DNA from: a virus
IMG/VR virus record: IMGVR_UViG_3300025467_000013
Span: 1-64,000 of that record
Reading direction: 5' to 3' (one strand)
Length of the DNA: 64,000 nt
This document shows positions 29,726 to 36,861 of this stretch, in pieces (the stretch's first letter is position 1; every line of letters begins with the position of its first letter). Made by a program: the position numbers and the translations under genes. The notes under the pieces were generated by a model. The model made no database searches, had not been told where the DNA came from, and was given only the letters and a program-made list of their open reading frames with translations.

Positions 29726-29976
29726 AATTAAGCGACGACGATGTTCATGATGAGCTAATGGATGCTATTAGAGCTTACTATAAAGCGCATCATGAGTGGG
29801 TTAATAAAGGCACAAGACAGGCAGGAAAGCGAACTAGATGGTGGCTTTCCGAAATTAGGCGTATAGCAAAGGCACAACGTAAGGTCATCATGGATTGGCG
29901 TTACGATATAGACGAGAAAAAGCGAATTAAAAAGGCTCAAAAACAACAGGCACAGGGAAAGAACGATGATAATTAG
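29722..29976 (+). CDS. Small basic helical protein, unknown function
   Basis: 84 residues, strongly basic and helical: AYYKAHHEWVNKGTRQAGKR, TRWWLSEIRRIAKAQRKVI, then a Lys-rich tail ending AQGKNDDN. The K.G...AG...R..LSEI..IAK pattern occurs in many small phage proteins of unknown role found near DNA-metabolism genes. It could bind nucleic acid, but nothing here proves this. It overlaps the gp46 stop by four bases, so it is made with gp46. Confidence 0.75.
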   Translation: MKLSDDDVHDELMDAIRAYYKAHHEWVNKGTRQAGKRTRWWLSEIRRIAKAQRKVIMDWRYDIDEKKRIKKAQKQQAQGKNDDN

Positions 29977-29979
29977 TTC

Positions 29980-30405
29980 GTGTCATGGTATTATAAGAAA
30001 AAACTTGTCAAAGAACTACCGCAAGATTGCGTAGGCTTTGTCTATCTCATCACGAATAATATCACTGGTCGGAAGTATATCGGAAAAAAATTAGCGCAAT
30101 TCTCTAAAACAACTTATAAAACAGTGACACTTAAAAACGGCACAAAAAAGAAAAAGAGAATTAAAACTAAGATAGAATCCGACTGGAGAGATTATTACGG
30201 TTCAAATGACCAACTAAACAAAGACGTTCAACAGTTAGGCGCAGACAAATTCACAAGAGAAATACTTTTTTATTGCAAATCTAAGGCAGAATGTAGTTAT
30301 GTAGAGGCTCGAGAACAATTTAGTAGACGAGTACTGGAATCAAACGACTATTATAATGGTCATATCCAGGTTCGGGTCCACGGTTCTCATATTTTAAAAT
30401 CATAA
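29980..30405 (+). CDS. GIY-YIG endonuclease-like protein (SegE-type)
   Basis: 141 residues from a GTG start, 3 nt after the previous stop. The GIY-YIG signature appears as GFVYLITN (18-25) and GRKYIGKK (29-36), followed by a basic loop (KNGTKKKKRIKTK), then SDWRDYYGSNDQL and a helix with a candidate catalytic Glu (YVEAREQF). The conserved end is ESNDYYNGHIQVRVHGSHI. This family includes SegE-like nucleases of T4-like phages. It contains only the nuclease domain plus a short tail, with no separate DNA-binding repeats, so it may be a resident phage nuclease rather than an active homing enzyme. It ends the early operon; the gene-free region follows. Confidence 0.8.
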   Translation: MSWYYKKKLVKELPQDCVGFVYLITNNITGRKYIGKKLAQFSKTTYKTVTLKNGTKKKKRIKTKIESDWRDYYGSNDQLNKDVQQLGADKFTREILFYCKSKAECSYVEAREQFSRRVLESNDYYNGHIQVRVHGSHILKS

Positions 30406-30507
30406 CAGGCATTAACTCTACCAATTAAGCTCGCACTGGCGTCAATAAAGTGCCCTTTAAGTTGGACCTCGGGTCTCAATGACGGAATTCCTTGTTTGGT
30501 AGCGGGG

Positions 30508-30570
30508 TTATAAGTCAGTATCCTTAACAGGACCACGATCGGATGCGCCTTTAACCGGTTTGACTTATAA
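30508..30570 (+). ncRNA. Candidate structured RNA closed by a perfect 10-bp stem
   Basis: TTATAAGTCA (30508-30517) and TGACTTATAA (30561-30570) are perfect reverse complements 43 bases apart. Inside are a small hairpin TCCT-TAAC-AGGA (30521-30532) and a palindrome AACCGGTT (30554-30561 region). The result would be a multi-branched RNA. The strand is uncertain. A tRNA was tested for and rejected. Confidence 0.4.
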
Positions 30571-30596
30571 GAAAAAGTTTTACACAGGCTAAAAGA

Positions 30597-30645
30597 GAGG
30601 CTAGCAGCCTCACGACTGCACTGATGTTAGTGTATTTTTGCAGTC
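30597..30645 (+). other. Two adjacent hairpins
   Basis: GAGGCT-AGC-AGCCTC (30597-30611) is a perfect 6-bp hairpin. It is followed by GACTGCA (30614-30620) pairing with TGCAGTC (30639-30645), which encloses an alternative CACT/AGTG stem. A short T-run (30635-30639) lies inside the second loop, not after it, so it is not a standard terminator. Confidence 0.45.
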
Positions 30646-30770
30646 CGCCGTCATTATGAAAACAGAATGAGTAGGTACCGGATGACCGCCTACGGAATGT
30701 ATTATAAAGATGACAAAAATTAAATTTATTGTTATTTTTATAGTGCATTGTAGTTCTAACACTAAGTGAT

Positions 30771-30834
30771 ATTGTTCAACTCGGATAATGTCTTGTAGTT
30801 TCGCTCGGCAACGGGCGAAATGTGATTGAACAAT
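30771..30834 (+). ncRNA. Candidate structured RNA with nested stems
   Basis: The outer stem ATTGTTCAA (30771-30779) with TTGAACAAT (30826-30834) is a perfect 9-bp pair. The inner stem TTTCGCTC (30799-30806) with GGGCGAAA (30813-30820) is 8 bp with one G-U and a six-base loop. A near-direct repeat (CGGATAATGTC and TGGATAATATC) flanks the arms. Confidence 0.45.
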
Positions 30835-30902
30835 CTGGATAATATCTAAAAGTGCTTCGCACAATCATTATAAAAATAATAGTTCGAGCGATAGCGAAGA
30901 AC

Positions 30903-30921
30903 AGATGAACGTAGTTCATCT
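30903..30921 (+). promoter_or_regulatory. Perfect hairpin just upstream of a late promoter
   Basis: AGATGAAC-GTA-GTTCATCT is an 8-bp perfect palindrome that ends 9 bases before TATAAATA. There is no U-run, so it could be an operator or an RNA 3' end rather than an intrinsic terminator. Confidence 0.45.
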
Positions 30922-30930
30922 TAACACTGT

Positions 30931-30938
30931 TATAAATA
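30931..30938 (+). promoter_or_regulatory. Late promoter, exact T4 consensus TATAAATA
   Basis: An exact match to the T4 late -10 element, 20 bases before the ATG at 30959. AGGA (30948-30951) serves as the ribosome-binding site. gp55, the factor that reads this element, is encoded in the window. Confidence 0.75.
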
Positions 30939-30958
30939 ATTAATGTTAGGAAATACGT

Positions 30959-31687
30959 ATGCATCTTAGAGAAATAACAAACATTAATGCCCCGAATAAA
31001 GATCTCGAAGAAGGAATATTCTCGTTATTTGGCTTCATGAGAGGAATAATAATGACTCTTGGTGTAGGACAACCATTATACGATGCATATAAAAATATTC
31101 AATCTGCAAAACAACAATACCCCGAAGGTAATGAGCAGAATAGAATAATCGATCATGAACTAACTGCATGTGCTTTAAAGATCGCAGGCATCTTAGCAGC
31201 AAGTAAATTGTTTGCGTCGATAGCTGATTTCGTAAAAATATCAAAATTATTTCCTAGACGATCGGTTATTGCAGGATTCATTGACTTTGTGTTGTCACTT
31301 CCGATCGGCGCAGCACAAACAACTGCATTAGGATTGCTTTATAGGTTATTAAACACCCAATCAGGACAAACTTTCCTTGGACAATACATTACAGGGTTAG
31401 CGTTGAGCAGCCAAATTCCTGAAAATACACCGATGTACGAGAAGTTTATCGGTGGATCAATACGACAAGCAGCTGAGTTTATTAATAAATCACTTAAAAA
31501 CTCCACTGGAGTTGATTTAGGTGCATCATCTGGTATAAGCAAATCCGAACCTCAAGGAGGACAACCAGCTCCAGAACCCGAAGTTACTCCGAAGCCAAGA
31601 GTCGCTAATCCAAATGAACCAGTACCGACTACGACCGGTAATGTGTTTACACGGGATCCTGCAACTGGTGAATTGATGTTTAAGTAA
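30959..31687 (+). CDS. Late protein with hydrophobic helices, unknown function
   Basis: 242 residues starting MHLREITNINAP. Two or three hydrophobic stretches are visible: SLFGFMRGIIMTLGVG (about 22-37), CALKIAGILAASKLFASIAD (about 71-90) and a segment with FVLSLPIGAAQTTALGLLYR (about 110-130). The C-terminal 70 residues are Pro/Glu-rich and disordered-looking, ending TRDPATGELMFK. The MxLRE opening is shared with two head-assembly genes in the window (starting MILREL and MLHLREN). A perfect late promoter lies upstream, so it is probably a virion or internal-head protein, possibly membrane-interacting during infection. Its stop lies 6 nt from the end of the convergent frameshift product. Confidence 0.7.
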   Translation: MHLREITNINAPNKDLEEGIFSLFGFMRGIIMTLGVGQPLYDAYKNIQSAKQQYPEGNEQNRIIDHELTACALKIAGILAASKLFASIADFVKISKLFPRRSVIAGFIDFVLSLPIGAAQTTALGLLYRLLNTQSGQTFLGQYITGLALSSQIPENTPMYEKFIGGSIRQAAEFINKSLKNSTGVDLGASSGISKSEPQGGQPAPEPEVTPKPRVANPNEPVPTTTGNVFTRDPATGELMFK

Positions 31688-31693
31688 TGTTGA

Positions 31694-31932
31694 TTACAGT
31701 AATGGTAGTTGACTTTTAACAGTTGTATCAATATTTTCCTTAACAACTTCGTACATTGCTTCGCGATCATCGGGGCCATATACATGAAGAAGCTCGTAAA
31801 AAGTAACACCGCCTCTCATATACCAGCTTAATCTAGCTAATTCTTCTTTGAATTCTTTTAATTCTGTATCTAACCTAACTAGATAGCCGTTAATTTCCGA
31901 CGATGCTAATCTAATTAGGTGCGAACGAAAAA
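31694..31932 (-). CDS. Frameshift-only C-terminal extension of the gp26-like protein
   Basis: Reading in the -1 phase from the slippery site gives 77 residues (RSHLIRLASSEINGYL, then KEFKEELARLSWYMRGGVTF, YELLHVYGPDDREAMYEVVK, ending KSQLPLL). There is no ATG, GTG or TTG start before an internal ATG that would leave only 41 residues, and that ATG has no ribosome-binding site. The frame is open back through the slippery heptamer to a stop further upstream. The product would be a 349-residue fusion (272 + 77). The WYMRGGVTFYELL segment resembles C-terminal parts of tail-assembly chaperones in composition. The stop sits 6 nt from the convergent neighbour, leaving no wasted sequence, which supports real coding. 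Confidence 0.75.
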
Positions 31933-31933
31933 A
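31874..31933 (-). promoter_or_regulatory. Programmed -1 ribosomal frameshift signal
   Basis: The minus strand carries T_TTT_TTC (31927-31933) in the frame of the gp26-like gene (AAT TTT TTC). Phe-tRNA can re-pair at both sites after a -1 slip. A 7-nt spacer (31920-31926) is followed by a 9-bp stem: CCTAATTAG (31911-31919) with CTAGTTAGG (31874-31882), one G-U. It is continued inward by TAGC/GCTA (31905-31908, 31884-31887) and CGT/ACG (31900-31902, 31888-31890). Slippery type, spacing and stem are those of known -1 signals. Confidence 0.8.
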
Positions 31934-32742
31934 TTCGATTGGTCCATTTCGATAATAATAGTATTTGTTGATTCACATTCTACGCATACTACGGATTTTT
32001 GAGGTGCGCTCCATAAAGATTGATTACTTTGCAAATGAGTTTTAAGTGTAAGTATTGTTTCGGAGTCGATATTTTCTAACCATTCTTTAATATAAGCCTG
32101 TTCTACTACGGTAGTTGTACTAGTCTTAACAGATTCGATTGAAAAAGCGTAGATTTCGTTTTGTAAATCTGATAATTCTGAGAAAATTCTAGTTAATTCT
32201 TTACCTCTTTCGACTTCGTCGGCGATATCAGGTACTTGTTTTAACTGTTGTTGTATTTGAAAGTTAGAAACTGAAATATTTGTTGACTGTCTATAGTTTA
32301 ACGGGCGGGTATTAATAACTAAATCTTTTATAATTAATCGATTATTATATGATTTTGCCTTATAATCGTCGATTAATGATGGTAACTCGATGTCATATTC
32401 ATTTTCTGCTTTGCATGAAGGACATACATGTGATACTGGGTAAGTAGTACCAAACGATGCAATCTTAATAGCAATTAGTAAAGTATTAAGATCTAACATG
32501 TTCACATCCCAAGCATCCTTAATTGTTGGGCAGCAACTCTCGATAACTTTCACTACCGACTCGCCTATTAACAATGCATCGGGCGTCTTTAGTAGCATTT
32601 CATCCATTCCGGTCATGCTATACACTGGCATATTTTCGATAGCTCCGTGAATAGTATCTTTATTGTAATAAAGACCATGTGAAGGCAAATCAATAAAAAT
32701 TTTTGGCTGTCTAAAATACTGTTGTAATGGATTTTGGCTCAT
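31915..32742 (-). CDS. gp26: gp26-like T4 baseplate family protein; likely tail-assembly chaperone (short form)
   Basis: 275 residues. The motif line KIFIDLPSHGLYY, MTGMDEMLLKTPDALLIGES, LDLNTLLIAIKIASFG, CPSCKAENEYDIEL matches the T4 baseplate (gp26/gp51-type) family, annotated as hub or hub-assembly proteins. Two CxxC pairs (C107/C110, C253/C256) could form a zinc site. The ATG has GGAG 5 nt upstream and a perfect late promoter 29 nt upstream. The zero-frame ends NFFVRT just after a slippery sequence; -1 slipping adds 77 residues. The gene is divergent from the tape-measure gene 62 bases away, comparable to T4, where genes 51 and 26 diverge from the 27-28-29 group. The chaperone role is inferred from the frameshift and this neighbour. 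Confidence 0.8.
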   Translation of the reverse strand: MSQNPLQQYFRQPKIFIDLPSHGLYYNKDTIHGAIENMPVYSMTGMDEMLLKTPDALLIGESVVKVIESCCPTIKDAWDVNMLDLNTLLIAIKIASFGTTYPVSHVCPSCKAENEYDIELPSLIDDYKAKSYNNRLIIKDLVINTRPLNYRQSTNISVSNFQIQQQLKQVPDIADEVERGKELTRIFSELSDLQNEIYAFSIESVKTSTTTVVEQAYIKEWLENIDSETILTLKTHLQSNQSLWSAPQKSVVCVECESTNTIIIEMDQSNFFVRT

Positions 32743-32752
32743 TCTATCTCCA

Positions 32753-32760
32753 GCTAAATA
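32753..32760 (+). promoter_or_regulatory. Weak candidate late promoter GCTAAATA for the tape-measure gene
   Basis: GCTAAATA, two bases from consensus, lies 44 nt before the tape-measure ATG and sits back to back with the minus-strand TATAAATA. No better plus-strand promoter is visible in this gap. AGGA (32791-32794) is the likely ribosome-binding site. Confidence 0.3.
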
Positions 32761-32771
32761 TACAATATTCG

Positions 32772-32779
32772 TATTTATA
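32772..32779 (-). promoter_or_regulatory. Late promoter TATAAATA for the gp26-like gene
   Basis: Exact T4 late consensus on the minus strand, 29 nt before the gp26-like start codon. Confidence 0.7.
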
Positions 32780-32804
32780 TGCGCATTTTTAGGATTTTTT
32801 ACTT

Positions 32805-35078
32805 ATGGCAAATGAATTAACTCCAGAAAGTTTACGTAACGTACTGTTAGATGTAATAGGTATGTCGGGAACAAGTGGTAGAACCGCCCCTGATGTGAAA
32901 GGAGACTTAGACTGGACTAATCTACAAGATGGCATTGGAAAAACTGCTGGAGCAGCAGGAGTATTGGGTGCAGGCCTGATTAGCGGTAGTAACGCACTTG
33001 GAAAGATTGTACAAGGCTCGTATAGTGCAGGCGATGCGTTAGGTGACATGAATGGAATTGTTGGTGCAGTTGGTGGTAGACTTGGCGAATTTGGTACAGG
33101 ATTAGCAAATGGGCTGAAGAACATTAGTACCACCGCAGTAGAAGTAAACAACAACCTTAAAAAACTTTCTAACAATGGTGTTTATTTTGCAAATGACTTA
33201 GGGAAGTACAGCCAATTAGTTACTGGTGCTAGAACAAGCATGGATCATTTTAATGATCTAGTTACAAAGAACGGTTCTAGTCTAGGGTCGTTTGGCGGTA
33301 ACATGGATCAAGCTGCTGAAAATTATTTAAAATTAGCGCGAGATTTACAACAAAATCCTATAGCAAGTCAACTTGAAAAGACCGGGATGGATATTGACGA
33401 ACTAGGTGATACGTTATTAGCAATCACTGTTCGCTCGAGGAATCTTAATTTGCAAGATGATGCTGCTAAAAGACGGGCAATCGAAGCCTCGTTGAGTCTC
33501 TCGGTCGAAATGGATAATATGTCTCGACTAACAGGTATCAGTCGTCGTGAAATGGAAGACAAGATGCAAAAAGATCGAGAGTCAGCCGCGGCAAAGATTG
33601 CAGAAGCAAGGATGACGCCTGAACAACGTGCAGCGTACGAAAAAGTAAAAGCAGATGCTCTCGCAGCCGGCGGCGATAAAGCTATGACAGTAGCAGCAGA
33701 AGCATTTAGGAATCAAATTTTTGGATTCGGAGGTACAATCGCATCGAAAGCAGGTACAGAAGCAATGCAAGCAGCACCTGAACAGATGGCAATGTATCAA
33801 AACATTGGTATTATGCAAGCCCAAGGGCAAGATACTAACAGACAATTAGCTAAAGTAATAACATCGCAAGAAAACTTATTACAAAGTCAAGATGCTGCGG
33901 TTGCCGCAGCAGGTATGAGTGATTCAGAAAGAACTGCATACTTAGGAGACATTGCATCGCGAGGCGCACTTGCTGAAAAAGTAAAAGAAGCACAAGGTGA
34001 TCCTCAAAGACTAGCTGAATTAATTGCAGCAGAAACTAAAAAAGCATCTGATCAGCGAAAAGAAAATGTTCCGGGACAAAAACCCGAAGATGCATCTGCA
34101 CTGAGCAATGCTATTAATATGGCTGATCGAAGTGTTAGAGACTTTGGTGCAGCAATTGGCACTATGATGCCGGACCTTAATAAATCAGTTGGACAATCTG
34201 TAAATGAGTTTAATTTGCTTACTAAAGCGATACAATTAGCAAGATCGAGTCCCGAAGAAGTTAAGAAGACTGCGGGACTGGGCAACGTTGAAAATATTTT
34301 TAAGGGTGAAACCGAAGGAAGGGCTAATGGATCTTTAGGATCTACTGGTAACTGGATTGAAGACTTTGGTGCAGGCACATTAATGGAACTGCATGGTAAA
34401 GAAGGTGTTGTAACTGAAGGACAATTTAATAATCTAAAAGAACAAATTGAAAGTATTATGACTAGTAACGGAGTAGTACCAACCGTTAGTAATTTTAGTA
34501 CTGACGATTTTCTTTCGCAGATTAAAACTGCAACTAATCCATTACCTATAAACGATAGCGGAATATTTAACGATTTCCTCTCTCAAGTTAAAACTACAAA
34601 TAATGAATCACCTAAGGAAGAAAACGGGTTCTTTAATGATATTACTAACATGTTTTATGATGTTGGTAATATTGCAGGTAAAATGTTCGACGAAGTTACT
34701 ACTACAACAAAAACTCTAGGAGACAATGTTAAGTACCAACCAACAAAAAACGAGTTAACTCCTGCTGAACAAGAAGCAAAACTTCGCGCATTAAACACTC
34801 CGGAAAAAATTGCAGAAAAACGAGCTGCTCTAGAAAAAGAACAAGCAAATAAAAAAATCGAAGAACAAAAAGCAAAAGCGCAGAAAAATCGCGAAAATGC
34901 CAACCCGGAAGAATCTAAAAAAGAACCAGTGCCGGCAAATGTATCCCTAAACGATCTTCGAGATCAATTGATTGAATTAAATAAAAATGTAAAAGACCTA
35001 ATTACTCATACTGATCGTGTTGCAGACCATACTGGAAGGCAACTTACTGAGACGCGGAAAGGCGGCAGTAGAATATAA
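32805..35078 (+). CDS. Tape-measure protein
   Basis: 757 residues. The Gly/Ala-rich amphipathic helical N-terminal part (KTAGAAGVLGAGLISGSNAL) is followed by long Ala/Glu/Lys helices (about 200-460), a conserved tape-measure-like patch (WIEDFGAGTLMELHGKEGVV near 515-535), and a Lys/Glu coiled tail (about 650-710). The FGAGT...LHGKEGVV patch recurs in tape-measure proteins of large myoviruses. By the usual rule of about 1.5 angstrom per residue it would set a tail of roughly 110 nm, which is an estimate only. It is the functional counterpart of T4 gp29. It lies next to the frameshifted gp26-like gene (divergent) and before the portal gene. Confidence 0.75.
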   Translation: MANELTPESLRNVLLDVIGMSGTSGRTAPDVKGDLDWTNLQDGIGKTAGAAGVLGAGLISGSNALGKIVQGSYSAGDALGDMNGIVGAVGGRLGEFGTGLANGLKNISTTAVEVNNNLKKLSNNGVYFANDLGKYSQLVTGARTSMDHFNDLVTKNGSSLGSFGGNMDQAAENYLKLARDLQQNPIASQLEKTGMDIDELGDTLLAITVRSRNLNLQDDAAKRRAIEASLSLSVEMDNMSRLTGISRREMEDKMQKDRESAAAKIAEARMTPEQRAAYEKVKADALAAGGDKAMTVAAEAFRNQIFGFGGTIASKAGTEAMQAAPEQMAMYQNIGIMQAQGQDTNRQLAKVITSQENLLQSQDAAVAAAGMSDSERTAYLGDIASRGALAEKVKEAQGDPQRLAELIAAETKKASDQRKENVPGQKPEDASALSNAINMADRSVRDFGAAIGTMMPDLNKSVGQSVNEFNLLTKAIQLARSSPEEVKKTAGLGNVENIFKGETEGRANGSLGSTGNWIEDFGAGTLMELHGKEGVVTEGQFNNLKEQIESIMTSNGVVPTVSNFSTDDFLSQIKTATNPLPINDSGIFNDFLSQVKTTNNESPKEENGFFNDITNMFYDVGNIAGKMFDEVTTTTKTLGDNVKYQPTKNELTPAEQEAKLRALNTPEKIAEKRAALEKEQANKKIEEQKAKAQKNRENANPEESKKEPVPANVSLNDLRDQLIELNKNVKDLITHTDRVADHTGRQLTETRKGGSRI

Positions 35079-35098
35079 ATTAGGATAAGGAATAATAA

Positions 35099-36853
35099 AT
35101 GTCTTGGAAAAAATACTTCTCACCGGTGTCTACTAGCGAATATCTGAGCCCAATTGCTGGCAATTCAACAGCAAAAAGTGGTCCCGCAAAAACGAATTTT
35201 TCGAGCTATCTGCCAGATGTGTACACGGGTAGCCCTAACCGTATTGAAAGATATCAGCAATACGAAGTTATGGACAGTGACCCAGAAGTAAATGCAGCAT
35301 TAGATATTCTTGCTGAATTCTGTACACAAAAATTAAAAGATGGTAAAACTCCGTTTAGTGTTCAATGGCGACATAAAGCAACTAATAGTGAAGTTAGAAT
35401 ACTATCTGAATATCTACAGCAGTGGACAAAATTACAAAAATTCGATGTTCGTATCTTTAGAATTATGCGTAACGTCTTTAAGTACGGTGATGTATTCTTT
35501 ATTCGAGATCCAGAGAATCAAAAATGGAGTTACGTTGATCCTACTAAAGTTACAAAAATTATTGTAAATGAAAGCGATGGAAAGAAGCCGGAGCAGTATA
35601 TTATCAAAGACCTTGCTCCTAATTTTGTCGATTTAGTTGCAACACAAATTACACCGAATATTACTACAAATCAGTCAAATGGCGCAGTAATTACTGCTAG
35701 TGCATACATTGGTGCAGGTGGCCAAAGCAGAGGCGGTTCCGGTGCGTATCCTCAATCTAATTCAGGATCTAGATTTGGCTTAGGCGATACAGAAAATGCA
35801 ATCGATTCTGAACATGTTGTACATTTAAGTCTATCAGAAGGATTAGATAATAACTACCCGTTTGGTAATAGTTTACTGGAAAACATCTTTAAAGTCTACA
35901 AACAAAAAGAATTATTAGAAGATGCAATCTTAATTTATCGTATTCAACGTGCTCCGGAACGTAGAGTATTCCATATCGACGTTGGGAATATGCCAGGGCA
36001 CATGGCAATGGCATTTGTTGAACGAGTTAAAAACGAAATTCACCAACGCCGTATTCCAAGTCAAACAGGAGGCGGCGCAAATGTTATTGATAGCGCATAC
36101 AATCCATTATCGATCAATGAAGATTACTTCTTCCCGCAAACCGCTGAAGGACGCGGATCTAAAGTAGAAACATTACCGGGCGGTACTAACCTAGGCGAAA
36201 TCGACGACTTGAAGTATTTTACAAATAAATTATTCCGTGGATTAAGAATTCCTAGTTCTTATTTGCCTACTGGTGCAGACGACAGTCAAACAAATTATAA
36301 TGATGGCCGTGTAGGAACAGCATACATTCAAGAATTACGTTTTAACAAGTATTGCGAACGCCTACAAGCCCTTGTAACAGCAGTTTTTGACGAAGAGTTC
36401 AAAATGTATATGTATACAAGAGGTGTAAACATTGATGCTAATCTATTCGAATTAAAATTTAATCCACCATTGAATTTTGCAAGTACAAGACAAAGTCAAC
36501 TTGATAGTGAACGAATTAATACATTTAATACTATTCAAGCAATTCCGTTTATGAGTAAGAGATTTGCATTAAAACGATTCTTAGGCATGACTGACGAAGA
36601 AGTTGCGGAAAACGAACGTTATTGGGCAGAAGAAAACGGTAAAGGCGCGCCGACATATACTGATGCAGCAGGAGAAATGCGTAGCGCAGGATTATCGGCT
36701 GCTGGAATCGAAGGTGATATGGGAGAAGCAAGTGATTTAGAACCACCTGAAGACATGGAAGGTATGGAAGGAGCCGGAGAGCAAGGTGGGGCACCTGGTG
36801 GCGCATCACCGTTGGGCGGAGCAGGGGCACCGCCAGTTGCGCCAGGAGCATAA
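35099..36853 (+). CDS. gp20: Portal protein gp20
   Basis: 584 residues (T4: 524). Conserved portal segments are YEVMDSDPEVNAALDILAEF, FRIMRNVFKYGDVFFIRDPE, VVHLSLSEGLDNNYPFGNSL, RIQRAPERRVFHIDVGNMPG and FNKYCERLQALVTAVFDEEF. The last 80 residues are a Gly/Pro/Met-rich, probably disordered tail ending PPVAPGA. Twelve copies form the head vertex through which DNA is packaged and to which the tail attaches. The gene follows the tape-measure gene by 20 nt; a TATAAATT sequence (35074-35081) in between is one base from the late consensus. Confidence 0.93.
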   Translation: MSWKKYFSPVSTSEYLSPIAGNSTAKSGPAKTNFSSYLPDVYTGSPNRIERYQQYEVMDSDPEVNAALDILAEFCTQKLKDGKTPFSVQWRHKATNSEVRILSEYLQQWTKLQKFDVRIFRIMRNVFKYGDVFFIRDPENQKWSYVDPTKVTKIIVNESDGKKPEQYIIKDLAPNFVDLVATQITPNITTNQSNGAVITASAYIGAGGQSRGGSGAYPQSNSGSRFGLGDTENAIDSEHVVHLSLSEGLDNNYPFGNSLLENIFKVYKQKELLEDAILIYRIQRAPERRVFHIDVGNMPGHMAMAFVERVKNEIHQRRIPSQTGGGANVIDSAYNPLSINEDYFFPQTAEGRGSKVETLPGGTNLGEIDDLKYFTNKLFRGLRIPSSYLPTGADDSQTNYNDGRVGTAYIQELRFNKYCERLQALVTAVFDEEFKMYMYTRGVNIDANLFELKFNPPLNFASTRQSQLDSERINTFNTIQAIPFMSKRFALKRFLGMTDEEVAENERYWAEENGKGAPTYTDAAGEMRSAGLSAAGIEGDMGEASDLEPPEDMEGMEGAGEQGGAPGGASPLGGAGAPPVAPGA

Positions 36854-36861
36854 ATAAAACT

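Larger units (their letters stand above)
30406..30958 (+). other. 553-base gene-free region rich in inverted repeats
   Basis: This is the only gap over 300 bases. I find no convincing protein gene: the open frames on either strand are short and lack ribosome-binding sites. It contains at least four perfect or near-perfect hairpins (listed separately), a 19-codon hydrophobic micro-frame at 30710-30769, an AT-rich segment (30713-30745) and, at its right end, a consensus late promoter. Candidate roles are one or more phage non-coding RNAs, a terminator/processing region for the gp55-gp46 operon, or a control region such as an origin. The sequence alone does not decide between them. Confidence 0.6.

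Noticed and set aside
29980-30405. Mobile homing endonuclease element inserted in the operon
   Set aside because: The gene is compactly placed at the end of the operon with a 3-nt gap, splits no gene and has no intron-like flanks. Mobility is not supported.
30360-30440. tRNA-like pieces: a D-arm-like AGCTTAATTGGTAGAG on the minus strand and GGTTCGGGTCC on the plus strand
   Set aside because: They are on opposite strands, the anticodon and T stems do not pair, and the second piece lies inside the conserved C-terminus of the GIY-YIG gene.
30551-30964. Overlapping minus-strand open frames of 60-85 codons in the gene-free region
   Set aside because: No ribosome-binding sites, no recognisable protein pattern, and they run across strong hairpins. 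More likely chance.
31694-31819. Independent 41-residue gene starting at the internal ATG of the -1 frame
   Set aside because: No ribosome-binding site before the ATG. The open frame extends far upstream through the slippery site, so a frameshift product explains it better.
36849-36856. CATAAATA before the small core gene as a late promoter
   Set aside because: Only 5 nt from the start codon and formed by the upstream stop codon; too close to act as a promoter for that gene.
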